Assembly (NCBI RefSeq): GCF_900100795.1
Contig: NZ_FNCO01000001.1
Coordinates: forward strand, 620,001 to 684,000
DNA: 64,000 bases
Direction: 5' to 3'
Source: Pseudomonas abietaniphila
Lineage (GTDB): Bacteria > Pseudomonadota > Gammaproteobacteria > Pseudomonadales > Pseudomonadaceae
Shown: one piece after another, positions 42,765 to 53,533 of the stretch
Layout: each line of letters begins with the position of its first letter
Position numbering within the stretch: the first letter of the stretch is position 1
The notes under the pieces: model-generated
What the model was told of the DNA's origin: nothing
The model's database searches: none
The model's input: the letters and a program-made list of their open reading frames with translations, nothing else
Translations under genes and position numbers: made by a program

Positions 42765-43628
42765 TTACTGCGTCGCCCGCAACGCGGCCTGAACCTGCTC
42801 GAACACATAGCTGGCGGAGTTCTCATCGCTGCCGGGCTTTTTGCTGTCTGAGCCGTCGGTGTCGATGCCTGCCAGAATCTCCGACAGATTATGGAAATGG
42901 CCTGGGTCTTTCTTCGTGGTTGAGTCGTCGGTGCCGGTCTGTGCCAGCGCATCGCTCAGGGTCTGGTGCTGGATCAGCCACTGCGGATCGGCTTTTTCTT
43001 CCGGCCCCATGTTGTCGAGGAAGGCCAGCGCCGCCTTTGCACGACCCACCGGGTCGTTGGCGTAGGGGTCGGTGAAGTTCTTTTCCTGATCCGCCGGCCC
43101 ACTGTAATAACCGGTGGCCAGACGCTCTTGCTGGCGCATCAGGCCCTTGGCTGCGGTTTGCTCTTCGGCACTGAACTGACCGCCCTGGTTGGTGGCCACG
43201 GCGTACAGCGAACGCCGGTCCAGATCACCCATCAGCGAGTTTCGGTCCGTGTCACTGCCGTCGTAGGCTTTGCCGCTGGCTTTCATCAGCGCGTACTTGT
43301 CATCCATGCGCTTGCGGGCGTCGGTCGCGACGTCGGCGAACGCCTTGTCCCTGGAGCTGGACGTTGCGCCAGGCTGAGACACACCCAGCACCAGCGCATC
43401 GGCGGCCATGCCTGAACGTACCGGGAAGAAGGCTGAGTAGTTGGCGATTGACTGGCTATAGTTTGTGGACGTTTTTGACAGGCTCACCGAGTCGGTGCTG
43501 CCCGTCTGGCTGTTGCTGTCGACCGGGTCGCTGTCGGTGCGCACCGAGCTGGTGTCAGTCGAGGCTTTGCGGGTGGCAGCGCTGGAGTAGGCTGCAAGTG
43601 CAGCGCTTGAAGCAGTATTGACGATCAT
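42765..43628 (-). CDS. Ser/Thr-rich protein of unknown function
   Basis: The protein has 287 residues and I do not recognise its family. The first 70 residues are rich in Ser, Thr and Asp with almost no hydrophobic stretch (MIVNTASSAALAAYSSA, then SSVRTDSDPVDSNSQTG). The remainder is helical and charged, with SAEEQTAAKGLMRQQERLAT and an acidic region GTDDSTTKKDPGHFHNLSEI. There is no signal peptide or membrane segment. The Ser-rich start resembles type III-secreted or flagellum-associated proteins, but no HrpL box was found upstream. The start at 43628 is fixed by AAGGAA 7 nt before it. It is monocistronic. Confidence 0.75.
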   Translation of the reverse strand: MIVNTASSAALAAYSSAATRKASTDTSSVRTDSDPVDSNSQTGSTDSVSLSKTSTNYSQSIANYSAFFPVRSGMAADALVLGVSQPGATSSSRDKAFADVATDARKRMDDKYALMKASGKAYDGSDTDRNSLMGDLDRRSLYAVATNQGGQFSAEEQTAAKGLMRQQERLATGYYSGPADQEKNFTDPYANDPVGRAKAALAFLDNMGPEEKADPQWLIQHQTLSDALAQTGTDDSTTKKDPGHFHNLSEILAGIDTDGSDSKKPGSDENSASYVFEQVQAALRATQ

Positions 43629-43999
43629 CTCGGCTTCCTTGGCAGCGGCGGCAACGTGGGCACGCGCCTGAGTCAAGCTAAAGGCTTGAACCCGGCGCTC
43701 TGTCGGGCCGGGACGTCTCTATTGTTTGTTTTGTTGGACGGCATTCGTCCGTATTTGTATCAGTTCTGACAACGTTATCGGCAGAGTCCTACGCGACTGA
43801 AGGGAAAGACGAGGTTATTTGTGTTCGGATGGACACAGACTCGATGGGTAAGACGTTCGGAGACTCAACTCATCTAACCCACGTCTTGGACGATCTTTGT
43901 TGATCGCCTTACGCTTCGGTTCAACGTCATCGCGCAGGTGACCGGCCACTGTGTGCCGCTCCAGCGGCCCCGGCCAAACCCACATTTCTGAGGTGTACG
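43629..43999. other. Divergent intergenic region, no gene seen
   Basis: These 371 bp separate two divergent genes. I see a short GGACG-GCAT-TCGTCC-like palindrome near 43738-43752 and otherwise nothing beyond the expected promoters. GAGGTG precedes the SDR start. Confidence 0.5.
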
Positions 44000-44797
44000 A
44001 TGAAAATTGATTTAAGTGGAAAGCTTGCGATTGTCAGCGGCTCAACGGCTGGCATTGGTCTGGGTATCGGCAAGGCGCTGGCGCTGTCCGGTGCAACCGT
44101 TGTGATCATCGGCCGTGCGGCCGCGAAGGTCGACGAAGCCATTGCCGCGATCAAGCGAGACGTGCCGGATGCGCAGCTGCGCGGTGTGGTGGCAGATCTG
44201 GGCACCGCCGACGGTGCACAACGTCTGTTCGAGGCCGAACCCCGCGCGGACATTCTGGTGAACAACCTGGGCATCTTCAACGAAGTGGATTTCTTCGACA
44301 CACCCGACGAGGAGTGGACGCGCTTCTACGAGGTGAACGTGATTTCCGGGGTTCGCCTGTCGCGGCACTACGTCAATGACATGGTGGCCAACAAGTGGGG
44401 CCGGGTGATCTTTGTCTCGTCCGAGTCCGGCGTCGCGATCCCCGCCAACATGATCAACTATGGCACCACCAAAGCGGCGAATCTGGCGGTTTCCCACGGG
44501 CTGGCCAAGCGCCTGGCGGGGACCGGCGTGACCGTCAACGCCATTCTGCCGGGGCCGACGTTCACCGACGGTGTCGAGGAAATGCTCAAGGACGCTATCG
44601 CCGAATCCGGGCGCAGCGCCCGTGAAGAAGCCGATCATTTTGTCCGTCGTGCACGGCCTTCGTCTATCATCCAGCGCGCTGCGGAAGTGGACGAGGTGGC
44701 CAATCTGGTTGCGTACCTCGCATCGCCACTGTCCTCGGCGACCACCGGGGCTGCCTTGCGTGTCGATGGCGGTGTCGTCGACAGCCTGGCTATCTGA
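44000..44797 (+). CDS. Short-chain dehydrogenase/reductase
   Basis: The protein has 265 residues and a classical SDR fold: cofactor motif SGSTAGIGLGIG (about residues 14-25), NNLGIF, catalytic Ser in VSSESG and Y-x3-K in NYGTTKAAN. An acidic residue after strand 2 is replaced by GRAAAK, which favours NADP(H). The substrate is unknown. It is followed after 21 bp by an SRPBCC protein, a pairing seen in small polyketide or aromatic pathways. Confidence 0.88.
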   Translation: MKIDLSGKLAIVSGSTAGIGLGIGKALALSGATVVIIGRAAAKVDEAIAAIKRDVPDAQLRGVVADLGTADGAQRLFEAEPRADILVNNLGIFNEVDFFDTPDEEWTRFYEVNVISGVRLSRHYVNDMVANKWGRVIFVSSESGVAIPANMINYGTTKAANLAVSHGLAKRLAGTGVTVNAILPGPTFTDGVEEMLKDAIAESGRSAREEADHFVRRARPSSIIQRAAEVDEVANLVAYLASPLSSATTGAALRVDGGVVDSLAI

Positions 44798-44818
44798 ACA
44801 ATTTTCTGGAGAATCATC

Positions 44819-45226
44819 ATGGCTACAGCATCTGCATCCGTTCACATCCCGGTTTCAGCGGACAAGGTCTGGGAACTCGTGGGCGGTTTTCTTTCGCTGC
44901 CCGACTGGCTGCCGTTCATCGCCAAAAGCGAGTCCGCCGAAGGTGGCCGCGTTCGCGACCTCACGACCCAGGACGGCGAGAAAATCAGCGAACGTCTTCA
45001 GTCTTACGACAATCAGGCACGCACGTACAGCTACTCGATCACTGAAGGTCCGTTCCCGGTGACGGGCTATCTGGCGACGCTTAAAGTCAGTCCCAAGGGC
45101 GACAACGAGGCCTTGGTCGAATGGTCCGGTATTTTTACCCCGAACGGCATTTCCGATGCCGAGGCCGAAGCGTTGTTTCAGGGCGTCTACGACGGCGGTC
45201 TTGAAGCCTTGAAAGGTAACTTCTGA
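44819..45226 (+). CDS. SRPBCC-fold (polyketide cyclase/dehydrase-like) protein
   Basis: The protein has 135 residues and a START/Bet v1-like fold: ASVHIPVSADKVWELVGGF at the start, SYDNQARTYSYSITEGPFP in the middle, a GNF end. Members bind hydrophobic ligands or act as cyclases and dehydratases, and no catalytic residues can be fixed. TGGAGA precedes the ATG. It forms an operon with the SDR and ends before a repeat-filled gap. Confidence 0.85.
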   Translation: MATASASVHIPVSADKVWELVGGFLSLPDWLPFIAKSESAEGGRVRDLTTQDGEKISERLQSYDNQARTYSYSITEGPFPVTGYLATLKVSPKGDNEALVEWSGIFTPNGISDAEAEALFQGVYDGGLEALKGNF

Positions 45227-45253
45227 TCGGGCATCCCGGTTGAACGCCATATG

Positions 45254-45634
45254 ACTTGTGGGAGCGAGCTTGGTCTGGGCGGCATTTCGACGACTGCGGT
45301 GGATCAGCGGCATCCATGATGAATGGCACACCGCATTCGCCACCGTCGTAACCTCCGGCAGCTCCTACAGATGACGCGTCGTTGGTGGCGAGGCGGCAGG
45401 CGCAAAAAAAAATGGACACAAGGTCAGGTTTCTCGGCGACCATCGCGCACGCTCCTTGTAAGAACCATGCTCCGTAGTACGCATAAAACAGCAGAAGCCC
45501 GGATAACCCGAGACCCCGTGCCTGCCGCGCACCCTGTGGGAGCTGCTGGAGGTTACGACAGTGGCGAATGCGGTGGGTCAGTGACATCACCGCTGAATGA
45601 CACGCCGCATTCGTCAGCAAGCTGACTCCACAGG
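45254..45634. repeat. REP-derived compound repeat, relative of the 18.1-18.7 kb array
   Basis: The left half carries CACCGCATTCGCC..CGTCGTAACCTCC, and the right half carries the inverse module beginning at 45534. That module agrees with 18536-18577 over 42 bp (CTGTGGGAGCTGCTGGAGG through GCGAATGCGGTG). About 160 bp of unrelated sequence lies between the halves. I see no gene in 45227-45783. Confidence 0.8.
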
Positions 45635-45783
45635 TAAAGTCTGCGGCCTGCCATGAGGGTCCTCTGTTCAGCCAGCTCTGCTTAATTGTCACTTAATCCG
45701 CAACGCTGAAACTCCAAACCTGTGGTTTATCCGCAAGCCTCCGGTCGTCAGACTTGCCCGATCGTTTATCGCAGGAGAGGATG

Positions 45784-46092
45784 ATGCTTGTTTCGGCCAT
45801 CAATACCGTAGAGATACACGCCAACCAAGGTCGTTCAAACGAGGTCGGTACGCGTTTGCCCCGCATGCTTGACGTTTTGAACAGCACGACCCCGTGTGTC
45901 GCCTACACCTTTACTGCCAGCAAACATGACAACGCGTCATGGATCGTCAGCGGTTACTGGCAGTCCGAGACTCAGATGCAAGCGCATTTCTCTCACCCTG
46001 AACTGACCGGCTTTATGGAATTGCTGTGGAGCGGGGCCATCAGTCATATCCAGTTCAACAGCTTCGTCGTCGATGCGAATGAGGTGACCTGA
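45784..46092 (+). CDS. Antibiotic biosynthesis monooxygenase-like protein
   Basis: This 102-residue single ABM-type dimeric alpha/beta barrel (VSAINTVEIHANQGRSNEVG, YWQSETQMQAHFSHPEL) is soluble. Relatives are quinol monooxygenases or stress proteins. Tandem ATGs stand at 45781 and 45784; the AGGAG spacing (6 nt) favours the second. It lies 1 bp before the short LysR-like gene, so the two are co-transcribed. Confidence 0.8.
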   Translation: MLVSAINTVEIHANQGRSNEVGTRLPRMLDVLNSTTPCVAYTFTASKHDNASWIVSGYWQSETQMQAHFSHPELTGFMELLWSGAISHIQFNSFVVDANEVT

Positions 46093-46093
46093 C

Positions 46094-46372
46094 ATGTCCC
46101 TGAATGAAGACATTCTGCTAGGCATTGACCTGAATCTGCTGCTGACTTTTCTGGTGGTCTTTCGCGAACGCAGCGTCAGTGAAGCGGCCCGTCATCTTCG
46201 TGTGACTCAGCCTGCGGTCAGTGGATCGCTTGTGCGGTTGCGCCAGTGTTTCGGCGACCCCTTGTTTCTGCGGCGTAATCGCAAGATGCAGCCCACGCCA
46301 AAGGCCCAGGCAATAGCCGACGCGTTGCTGCCGGCCATGCTGCAGATCGAATCAGTGATCCGTCACCCGTAA
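46094..46372 (+). CDS. LysR-type DNA-binding domain without effector domain
   Basis: The protein has 92 residues. It contains a complete LysR winged HTH (about residues 12-70: LLLTFLVVFRERSVSEAARH, TQPAVSGSLVRLRQCFGDPL) and the start of the linker helix, then stops at QIESVIRHP. A full LysR protein has about 300 residues. The following 230 bp show no continuation in any frame, so this is a clean truncation or a genuine small regulator, not a simple frameshift. A GAGGTGA Shine-Dalgarno stands 6 nt before the ATG, so it looks translated. It could compete with full-length LysR proteins. Confidence 0.75.
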   Translation: MSLNEDILLGIDLNLLLTFLVVFRERSVSEAARHLRVTQPAVSGSLVRLRQCFGDPLFLRRNRKMQPTPKAQAIADALLPAMLQIESVIRHP

Positions 46373-46559
46373 CGATTCGCTGTCATTTCCGCGTTTCCCA
46401 AACGCACACCTGTGCTTGATGGTGGTGCGTTCATTCCCACGCCTGATCCAATCGGTAGCAGTCCACGGTGACGGCTTAGCGCACGGTAATGCTGAAAATT
46501 CGTAACAGGTTCATCGAGTTGCCGCACGATTCATCGAGCTGGCACTGCTTTTGCTTTTG

Positions 46560-46583
46560 TGTATCCGTGGATGATTGGATACA
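46560..46583. promoter_or_regulatory. Candidate GntR operator
   Basis: TGTATCC-N10-GGATACA is a perfect 7-bp inverted repeat ending 20 nt before the gntR start codon. TGTAT/ATACA half-sites are typical of FCD-type GntR regulators, so autoregulation is likely. Confidence 0.55.
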
Positions 46584-46603
46584 AAAATTCAAAAGGTAAT
46601 GCC

Positions 46604-47278
46604 ATGCGACTCGTACCCGGATACGCCGACCGCCCACCTGTCACCGCTGAAGAAGAGGCCTACGCCTTTTTGCTGGATGCCATCTGCAAGGGCACGTACC
46701 GCATGGGCGAACGGCTCATCGCCGAAGACATCGCCACGGAGATCGGCATGAGCCGCATGCCGGTACGCGAGGCGTTTCGGCGTTTGGCGGCCGATGGGCT
46801 GGTCACCTTGCGGCCTAATCGCGGCGCGGTGGTCAGCGGGCTGAACATCGAAGAAATGCGCGAAGTGTTCGAAATGCGCAGCGCTCTGGAAGGGCTGGCG
46901 ATTCGGGTCGCCGTGCCGAACATCACCGAGCGTCACCTGACCCACCTCGAACGCCTGCTCGACGACATGGACGACTACCGCGACGACAGTTCGGAGTGGG
47001 TAGGGCGCCACCGTGCATTCCATGAATACCTCTGCAGCATCAGCGGGCGTGCGCGACTGATGCGCCAGATTTCTGCGCTGTACACGGCCATCGAACCGCA
47101 CATGCGGGTCTGGCTGGAGCATGGGGAGAAGCCGTTGAGCGCCCGCGACGAACACGCGGTCATTCTCGAGGCGCTGCGCGCGGGCGATGCCGATCAGGCG
47201 GAGCTCGTCCTGCGCGACCACATCGACGGCACGATTCCCAGCCTGATTGCGTTTCTCGAACAGCAGAAACCAGCATGA
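46604..47278 (+). CDS. GntR-family regulator (FCD type) of the ABC/GGT operon
   Basis: The protein has 224 residues. The winged HTH covers about residues 12-75 (ERLIAEDIATEIGMSRMPV, REAFRRLAADGLV), and the FCD domain has the metal-site pattern DDYRDD, HRAFHEYL and DEHAVILEALRAGD. AAAGG precedes the ATG at 46604; a GTG start further upstream would overlap the operator. It is the first gene before the transporter and gamma-glutamyltransferase genes in the same direction and probably controls them. Confidence 0.87.
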   Translation: MRLVPGYADRPPVTAEEEAYAFLLDAICKGTYRMGERLIAEDIATEIGMSRMPVREAFRRLAADGLVTLRPNRGAVVSGLNIEEMREVFEMRSALEGLAIRVAVPNITERHLTHLERLLDDMDDYRDDSSEWVGRHRAFHEYLCSISGRARLMRQISALYTAIEPHMRVWLEHGEKPLSARDEHAVILEALRAGDADQAELVLRDHIDGTIPSLIAFLEQQKPA

Positions 47279-47395
47279 GCGCCTGACTCTCTTTCAACAC
47301 CAGAAGCGGGCAGCCAGTCCGCCAGAGACACCCGGTCACCCTGTATCGACGTTTAGAACTGCCCTTACTTTCTTACCGAAATCGGAGCTTTCGTC

Positions 47396-48202
47396 ATGCA
47401 CAAACCCGCCGCGCTCGCCGCCCTCGTTTCCCTGAGTCTGTGTGCACCTCTGGTGTTCGCAAACCCGACCGTGCCGGACCGTCTGCAGAAGGTCGACAAG
47501 GTCACCTATTGCTCCGGTATGGACTCGCCACCGCTGGTGTCCTTCGATGCTGCGCAGAAACCGGTGGGCCTGACCATCGATCTCGGGGTGGAAATCGCCA
47601 AGCGTCTGGGTGGCAAGAAAGTCGAGTGGCGGGTCATTCCGTTTTCCGGCCTGGTACCGGCGTTGCTGGCGCAACAGTGCGACATGATCGTCGATCAGCT
47701 GTTCGACAAACCCGAGCGCCGGGAAGTGATCAACATCGTCAACTACATGTACTCCAGCCAGTCGGTGGTGGTGCCCAAAGGCAATCCGAAAGGCATCAAG
47801 TCGCTGGACGATCTGTCGGGGCACAAGGTCGCGGTGCTCAATGGCTCCACCATCAAGACCCTGCTGGACGCCCAGAATGAAACCCTGACCAAGGCCGGCA
47901 AGCCGCCGCTCAAACTGGTGGTGTACAACACCGACACCGATGCCTTCCAGGCGCTGCGCATCAGCCAGGTCGACGCGTATGGCACCACGGTGGAAACCGC
48001 CGGTTACTACGCCAACATGGCGCCCGACCTGTTCCAGGAAGGCGTTCCCGCTTTCAGCCGGATTCTGACCGGGCTGGGTATTCGCAAGGGCGACCCGCAA
48101 CTGACCGCCGCCGTGCAGCAGGTGATCAGCGACATGCGCAGCGATGGCAGCTACACGCAGCTTCTCGCCAAATGGCACGTCGAAAGCGACAAGCTCGATT
48201 GA
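47396..48202 (+). CDS. Family 3 amino-acid binding protein
   Basis: The protein has 268 residues, with signal peptide MHKPAALAALVSLSLCAPLV, then VTYCSGMDSPPLVSFD and LTIDLGVEIAKRLG, typical of polar amino-acid binding proteins. It delivers substrate to the His/Glu/Gln-type permease encoded next. CGGAG precedes the ATG. It is one of two binding proteins in this operon. Confidence 0.9.
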   Translation: MHKPAALAALVSLSLCAPLVFANPTVPDRLQKVDKVTYCSGMDSPPLVSFDAAQKPVGLTIDLGVEIAKRLGGKKVEWRVIPFSGLVPALLAQQCDMIVDQLFDKPERREVINIVNYMYSSQSVVVPKGNPKGIKSLDDLSGHKVAVLNGSTIKTLLDAQNETLTKAGKPPLKLVVYNTDTDAFQALRISQVDAYGTTVETAGYYANMAPDLFQEGVPAFSRILTGLGIRKGDPQLTAAVQQVISDMRSDGSYTQLLAKWHVESDKLD

Positions 48203-48226
48203 AATCCCGCAGAACGGAATAGACCG

Positions 48227-48994
48227 ATGAATTTCAATTGGGAAGTGTTCTGGCAGTACCTGTTGCAGCCTAGCGGGGTGTACCTCACCGGGCTGTGGCT
48301 GACCTGCCTGATCAGCGTGCTGGCGATGCTGCTCGGCTGCACGCTGGGCCTGATCGCCGCCTTGATGCGCCTGTCGAAGAATCCGTTGCTGAACCTGCCG
48401 GTTCGCTTTTACGTCTGGCTGATGCGCGGCACCCCGTTGCTGGTGCAGATCGTCTTTCTCTACACCGCGCTGGCGGCGGGCGGCATCTTTCGTTTCGAGG
48501 ACATCGACCTGGGCTGGTTCATCGTGCCGGGCAACATTCAGGCGGCGATCATCGCCCTGGGCCTGAATGAAGGCGCCTACATGGCCGAGATCATTCGCGC
48601 GGGCATCGGTGCGGTGGACAAGGGCCAGTATGAGGCCGGCCGGTCGCTGGGCATGACCTTCGGCAAATTGATGCGCCGTATCGTGCTGCCACAGGCGTTC
48701 CGGGTGATCGTGCCGCCACTGGGCAACGAGTTCAACGTGATGCTGAAAAACACCACGCTGGTCAGTGTGATCGGCGTGCAGGAGTTGCTGCTGAGCACGC
48801 AAATGGTGACGTCGGCAACGTTCCGGGTCTTTGAGTTGTACCTGGTCGTCGCGATCTATTTCCTGATGCTCACCACGCTGTGGGGGTTTTTCCAGCGCTG
48901 GCTGGAAAAACGCTTCGGCCAGTCCGATCGTCAACCCCCGGCGGCGAAACGCATGTTTGGCCGCAGTGCGATGAAACTGTTGAGGGGGCGTTGA
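48227..48994 (+). CDS. Polar amino-acid ABC transporter permease
   Basis: The protein has 255 residues, with about five to six helices and the conserved HisMQ-type signature [19 protein letters not shown] and [10 protein letters not shown]. Only one permease is encoded, so it probably acts as a homodimer. The ATPase gene follows after 1 bp. Confidence 0.9.
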   Translation: MNFNWEVFWQYLLQPSGVYLTGLWLTCLISVLAMLLGCTLGLIAALMRLSKNPLLNLPVRFYVWLMRGTPLLVQIVFLYTALAAGGIFRFEDIDLGWFIVPGNIQAAIIALGLNEGAYMAEIIRAGIGAVDKGQYEAGRSLGMTFGKLMRRIVLPQAFRVIVPPLGNEFNVMLKNTTLVSVIGVQELLLSTQMVTSATFRVFELYLVVAIYFLMLTTLWGFFQRWLEKRFGQSDRQPPAAKRMFGRSAMKLLRGR

Positions 48995-48995
48995 G

Positions 48996-50886
<1,891 letters not shown>

Positions 50887-50912
50887 ATCCAGTTTTCTGA
50901 AGAGCGTTCGTC

Positions 50913-52523
50913 ATGTTGAAATTTTCTGCTCACGAATACCCCTATCCGTCGCAACGCCAGAGCGTGTTCGCTCGCCGCGGCATGGTGGCCGCGTCGCAAC
51001 CGCTGGCGGCACAAGCGGGTATTGAAGTCATGCAAAAGGGCGGCAATGCGATCGACGCCGCCATTGCCACAGCGGCCGCGTTGACCGTGGTCGAACCGAC
51101 CGGTTGCGGGATTGGCGGCGACGCCTTCGCGCTGGTCTGGTGCAAGGGCCAGCTCCACGGACTGAACGCCAACGGCCATGCGCCGGCGGCATTGAGTATC
51201 GAGGCTGTGAAGGCGGCCGGGCATGAACAGATGCCGATGTACGGCTGGACACCGGTGACGGTGCCTGGTTGTCCGTCGGCCTGGGCAGAGCTGTCCCGAC
51301 GCTTTGGCAAACTGCCGTTTGCCGAGCTCCTCCAGCCAGCGATCAGCCTGGCCCGCGACGGGTTCCCGCTGTCCCCGGTGGTTGCTCATCAATGGCAAAT
51401 CGCGTTCGACGAGTTCAGTGCTCATCGCGATCCGGTGATGGACAGCTGGTTCCAGACCTTCCTCATCGACGGGCGCGCGCCGAAAGCCGGGGAGCTGTTC
51501 CGCAATCCGGCCCAGGCGAAGACCCTGGAAGAACTGGCCGCCACCGAGTGCGAAAGCCTGTATCGCGGGGCGTTGGCACAGCGACTCGACGCTCATGCCC
51601 GCGCAACCGGCGGCTATTTGAGGGCACAAGACCTGGCGGGTTTTCGTGCGCAATGGGTCGACCCGATCAGCATCCGTTATCGCGGCTACGACGTCTGGGA
51701 GATCCCGCCCAGCGGCCAGGGCCTGGTCGCACTCATGACCTTGAAGATCCTTGAAGGCTTTACGTTCGATCATCGCGACAGTCAGCTGACCTGGCATCGG
51801 CAACTGGAGGCCATGAAGCTGGCGTACAGCGACGGCCTGCACCACATCACCGATCCCGATCACATGCGCGTGGCAGTGGCTGATCTGTTGAGCGACCGCT
51901 ACAGCGACCAGCGCAGGGCGTTGATCGGCGATCAGGCGCAAGCACCCCAACCTGGTGACCCGCAGGCCAGCGGCACGGTGTATCTGGCGACGGCCGATGC
52001 CGAGGGCAACATGGTGTCGTTCATTCAAAGCAACTACCACGGCTTCGGTTCTGGGGTAGTACTGCCGGACAGCGGCCTCGCGTTGCAGAATCGCGGGCAG
52101 GAATTCAGCCTTGATCCAGGCCATGCCAACTGCCTGGCACCGGGCAAAAAGACCTTCCACACGATCATTCCCGGCTTCCTGACCAAGGACGATCAGGCGG
52201 TCGGTCCGTTTGGTGTCATGGGCGGTTACATGCAGCCCCAGGGGCATGTGCAGATGGTGATGAACCTGGTGGACTTCGACCTCAACCCGCAGGCGGCGCT
52301 GGACGCACCGCGCTGGCAGTGGCTGGGCGGCATGAAAATTGGCATCGAGCAGGGCGCGTCGAAGGCTCTGGCGGCAGGGCTGGCCCGGCGAGGGCACGAC
52401 ATCAGCATCACCTACGATTCCACCGATTACGGTCGTGGGCAGATCATCGTGCGCGATCCCGTCAGCGGCGTGTTGTGCGGAGGGACCGAGCCGAGGGCGG
52501 ATTCGACGATTGCGGTGTGGTGA
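50913..52523 (+). CDS. ggt: Gamma-glutamyltransferase-family enzyme (cytoplasmic type)
   Basis: This is a 536-residue Ntn-hydrolase. The large-subunit part has MQKGGNAIDAAIATAAAL, and autocleavage is expected before the nucleophile T355 (QASGTVYLAT). The small-subunit part has PGKKTFHTIIPGFL, GVMGGYMQPQGH and GRGQIIV. There is no signal peptide, unlike the periplasmic Ggt, so it probably cleaves imported gamma-glutamyl compounds inside the cell. It is the last gene of the GntR-controlled operon 46604-52523. Confidence 0.88.
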   Translation: MLKFSAHEYPYPSQRQSVFARRGMVAASQPLAAQAGIEVMQKGGNAIDAAIATAAALTVVEPTGCGIGGDAFALVWCKGQLHGLNANGHAPAALSIEAVKAAGHEQMPMYGWTPVTVPGCPSAWAELSRRFGKLPFAELLQPAISLARDGFPLSPVVAHQWQIAFDEFSAHRDPVMDSWFQTFLIDGRAPKAGELFRNPAQAKTLEELAATECESLYRGALAQRLDAHARATGGYLRAQDLAGFRAQWVDPISIRYRGYDVWEIPPSGQGLVALMTLKILEGFTFDHRDSQLTWHRQLEAMKLAYSDGLHHITDPDHMRVAVADLLSDRYSDQRRALIGDQAQAPQPGDPQASGTVYLATADAEGNMVSFIQSNYHGFGSGVVLPDSGLALQNRGQEFSLDPGHANCLAPGKKTFHTIIPGFLTKDDQAVGPFGVMGGYMQPQGHVQMVMNLVDFDLNPQAALDAPRWQWLGGMKIGIEQGASKALAAGLARRGHDISITYDSTDYGRGQIIVRDPVSGVLCGGTEPRADSTIAVW

Positions 52524-52601
52524 ACGCCGCTGATGAATCACCCTCCTGAAGACGTGGTGCGCCCCAGTTGAAGAAGACCGATTTTATTTTTCCGAAAAGA
52601 G

Positions 52602-52613
52602 CTGTAATACAAT
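52602..52613. promoter_or_regulatory. Putative GntR operator upstream of the regulator gene
   Basis: CTGTAATACAAT (TGT-N3-ACA core) lies about 85 nt before the gntR start. It is a variant of the 12-mer CTGTATGACAAT found at 53919 and 56421, which suggests autoregulation of the cluster regulator. Confidence 0.55.
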
Positions 52614-52696
52614 ACGATTGCTTCTGGCGGGGCCGATCATGAGGATCGGTCGCCAGATTCGATCCGGCGTCTTCTTCCTCGAGAAGGGTGGCAGCC

Positions 52697-53407
52697 ATGA
52701 AATTCATAGGTCTTCGGGAATACAGCATGAAAGTACAACGCCAGGCGTCGTCTTTGCGGCATCAAGTGCAGGATGCACTGCGCAATGAAATCATCTCGGG
52801 TCGTTTCAAACCCGGTGATCGACTGGTGGAGCAGCAGCTGTACACCGCGCTGGACGTCAGCCGCACCTCGCTGCGTGAGGCGTTGCGGCAGCTTGAGGCC
52901 GAAGGGCTTGTGGAGCAGGTGCCACATCGCGGTGCTTACGTCGCGTCGGTGGACGCTAACGATGCGGTACAGATTTACGACGTGCGCGGCGCCCTGGAAG
53001 TATTGGCAGTGCGCAATTTTGTCCGCCATGCCAGTGATGAAGACGTTCGCGAACTGGCTGAAGTGTTCGATGAGTTCGTCGAACAATCCCACACCGCGAC
53101 CCTCGACGGTGCGGCATTGCTGGACATCAAACGACGTTTCTACCATGTGCTGCTGGACATCGAGCAGAGCCGGGTGGTCGGCGGCATGCTGGAGCAGTTG
53201 AACAACCGCGTGAGCCTGCTCCGCGCACTGTCGTTGGGCCGGGAAGGGCGGATGCCGCACACCCTGGCCGAGCTTCAGGAAATCGTGCGCAACATTCAGT
53301 TGCGGGACGAAGGAGGCGCCTGTGCGGCGGCGTTGTTGCACGTCGAGAACGCGTCGAAGAACGTGCTGCAAATGCTGGCGGTGGATGCGGGGCATTCAGT
53401 GCAGTAA
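52697..53407 (+). CDS. GntR-family regulator (FCD type) of the carboxylate catabolic cluster
   Basis: The protein has 236 residues. The winged HTH covers about residues 20-85 (GDRLVEQQLYTALDVSRTSL, REALRQLEAEGLV), followed by a helical FCD domain. Metal-ligand candidates are fewer than usual: DIKRRFYHVLLDI and a weak second motif. AAGGG 8 nt upstream supports the ATG at 52697; an ATG at 52727 is a fair alternative. It lies at the head of a 12-kb block of degradative genes that share a TGT-N3-ACA box. Confidence 0.85.
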   Translation: MKFIGLREYSMKVQRQASSLRHQVQDALRNEIISGRFKPGDRLVEQQLYTALDVSRTSLREALRQLEAEGLVEQVPHRGAYVASVDANDAVQIYDVRGALEVLAVRNFVRHASDEDVRELAEVFDEFVEQSHTATLDGAALLDIKRRFYHVLLDIEQSRVVGGMLEQLNNRVSLLRALSLGREGRMPHTLAELQEIVRNIQLRDEGGACAAALLHVENASKNVLQMLAVDAGHSVQ

Positions 53408-53462
53408 CCGGCGCTTCTGACCCGCGTATCTATTGATTTCGTCCGTTGATGACGGGGCTGAA

Positions 53463-53483
53463 GGTTCGGCGTCAGACCGAACC
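53463..53483. terminator. Hairpin between convergent gntR and NIPSNAP genes
   Basis: GGTTCGG-N7-CCGAACC is a 7-bp perfect stem in the 126-bp space between two convergent stops. No clear T-run is present on either strand, so a terminator role rests mainly on position. Confidence 0.4.
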
Positions 53484-53533
53484 CAGGCACCCTCACCATT
53501 GAGACTGTCGAATGGGCACAGTCACAGCCAGGT

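Noticed and set aside
43629..43999. HrpL (type III) promoter before the Ser-rich gene
   Set aside because: No GGAACC-N15/16-CCACNNA match was found on the minus strand in this region.
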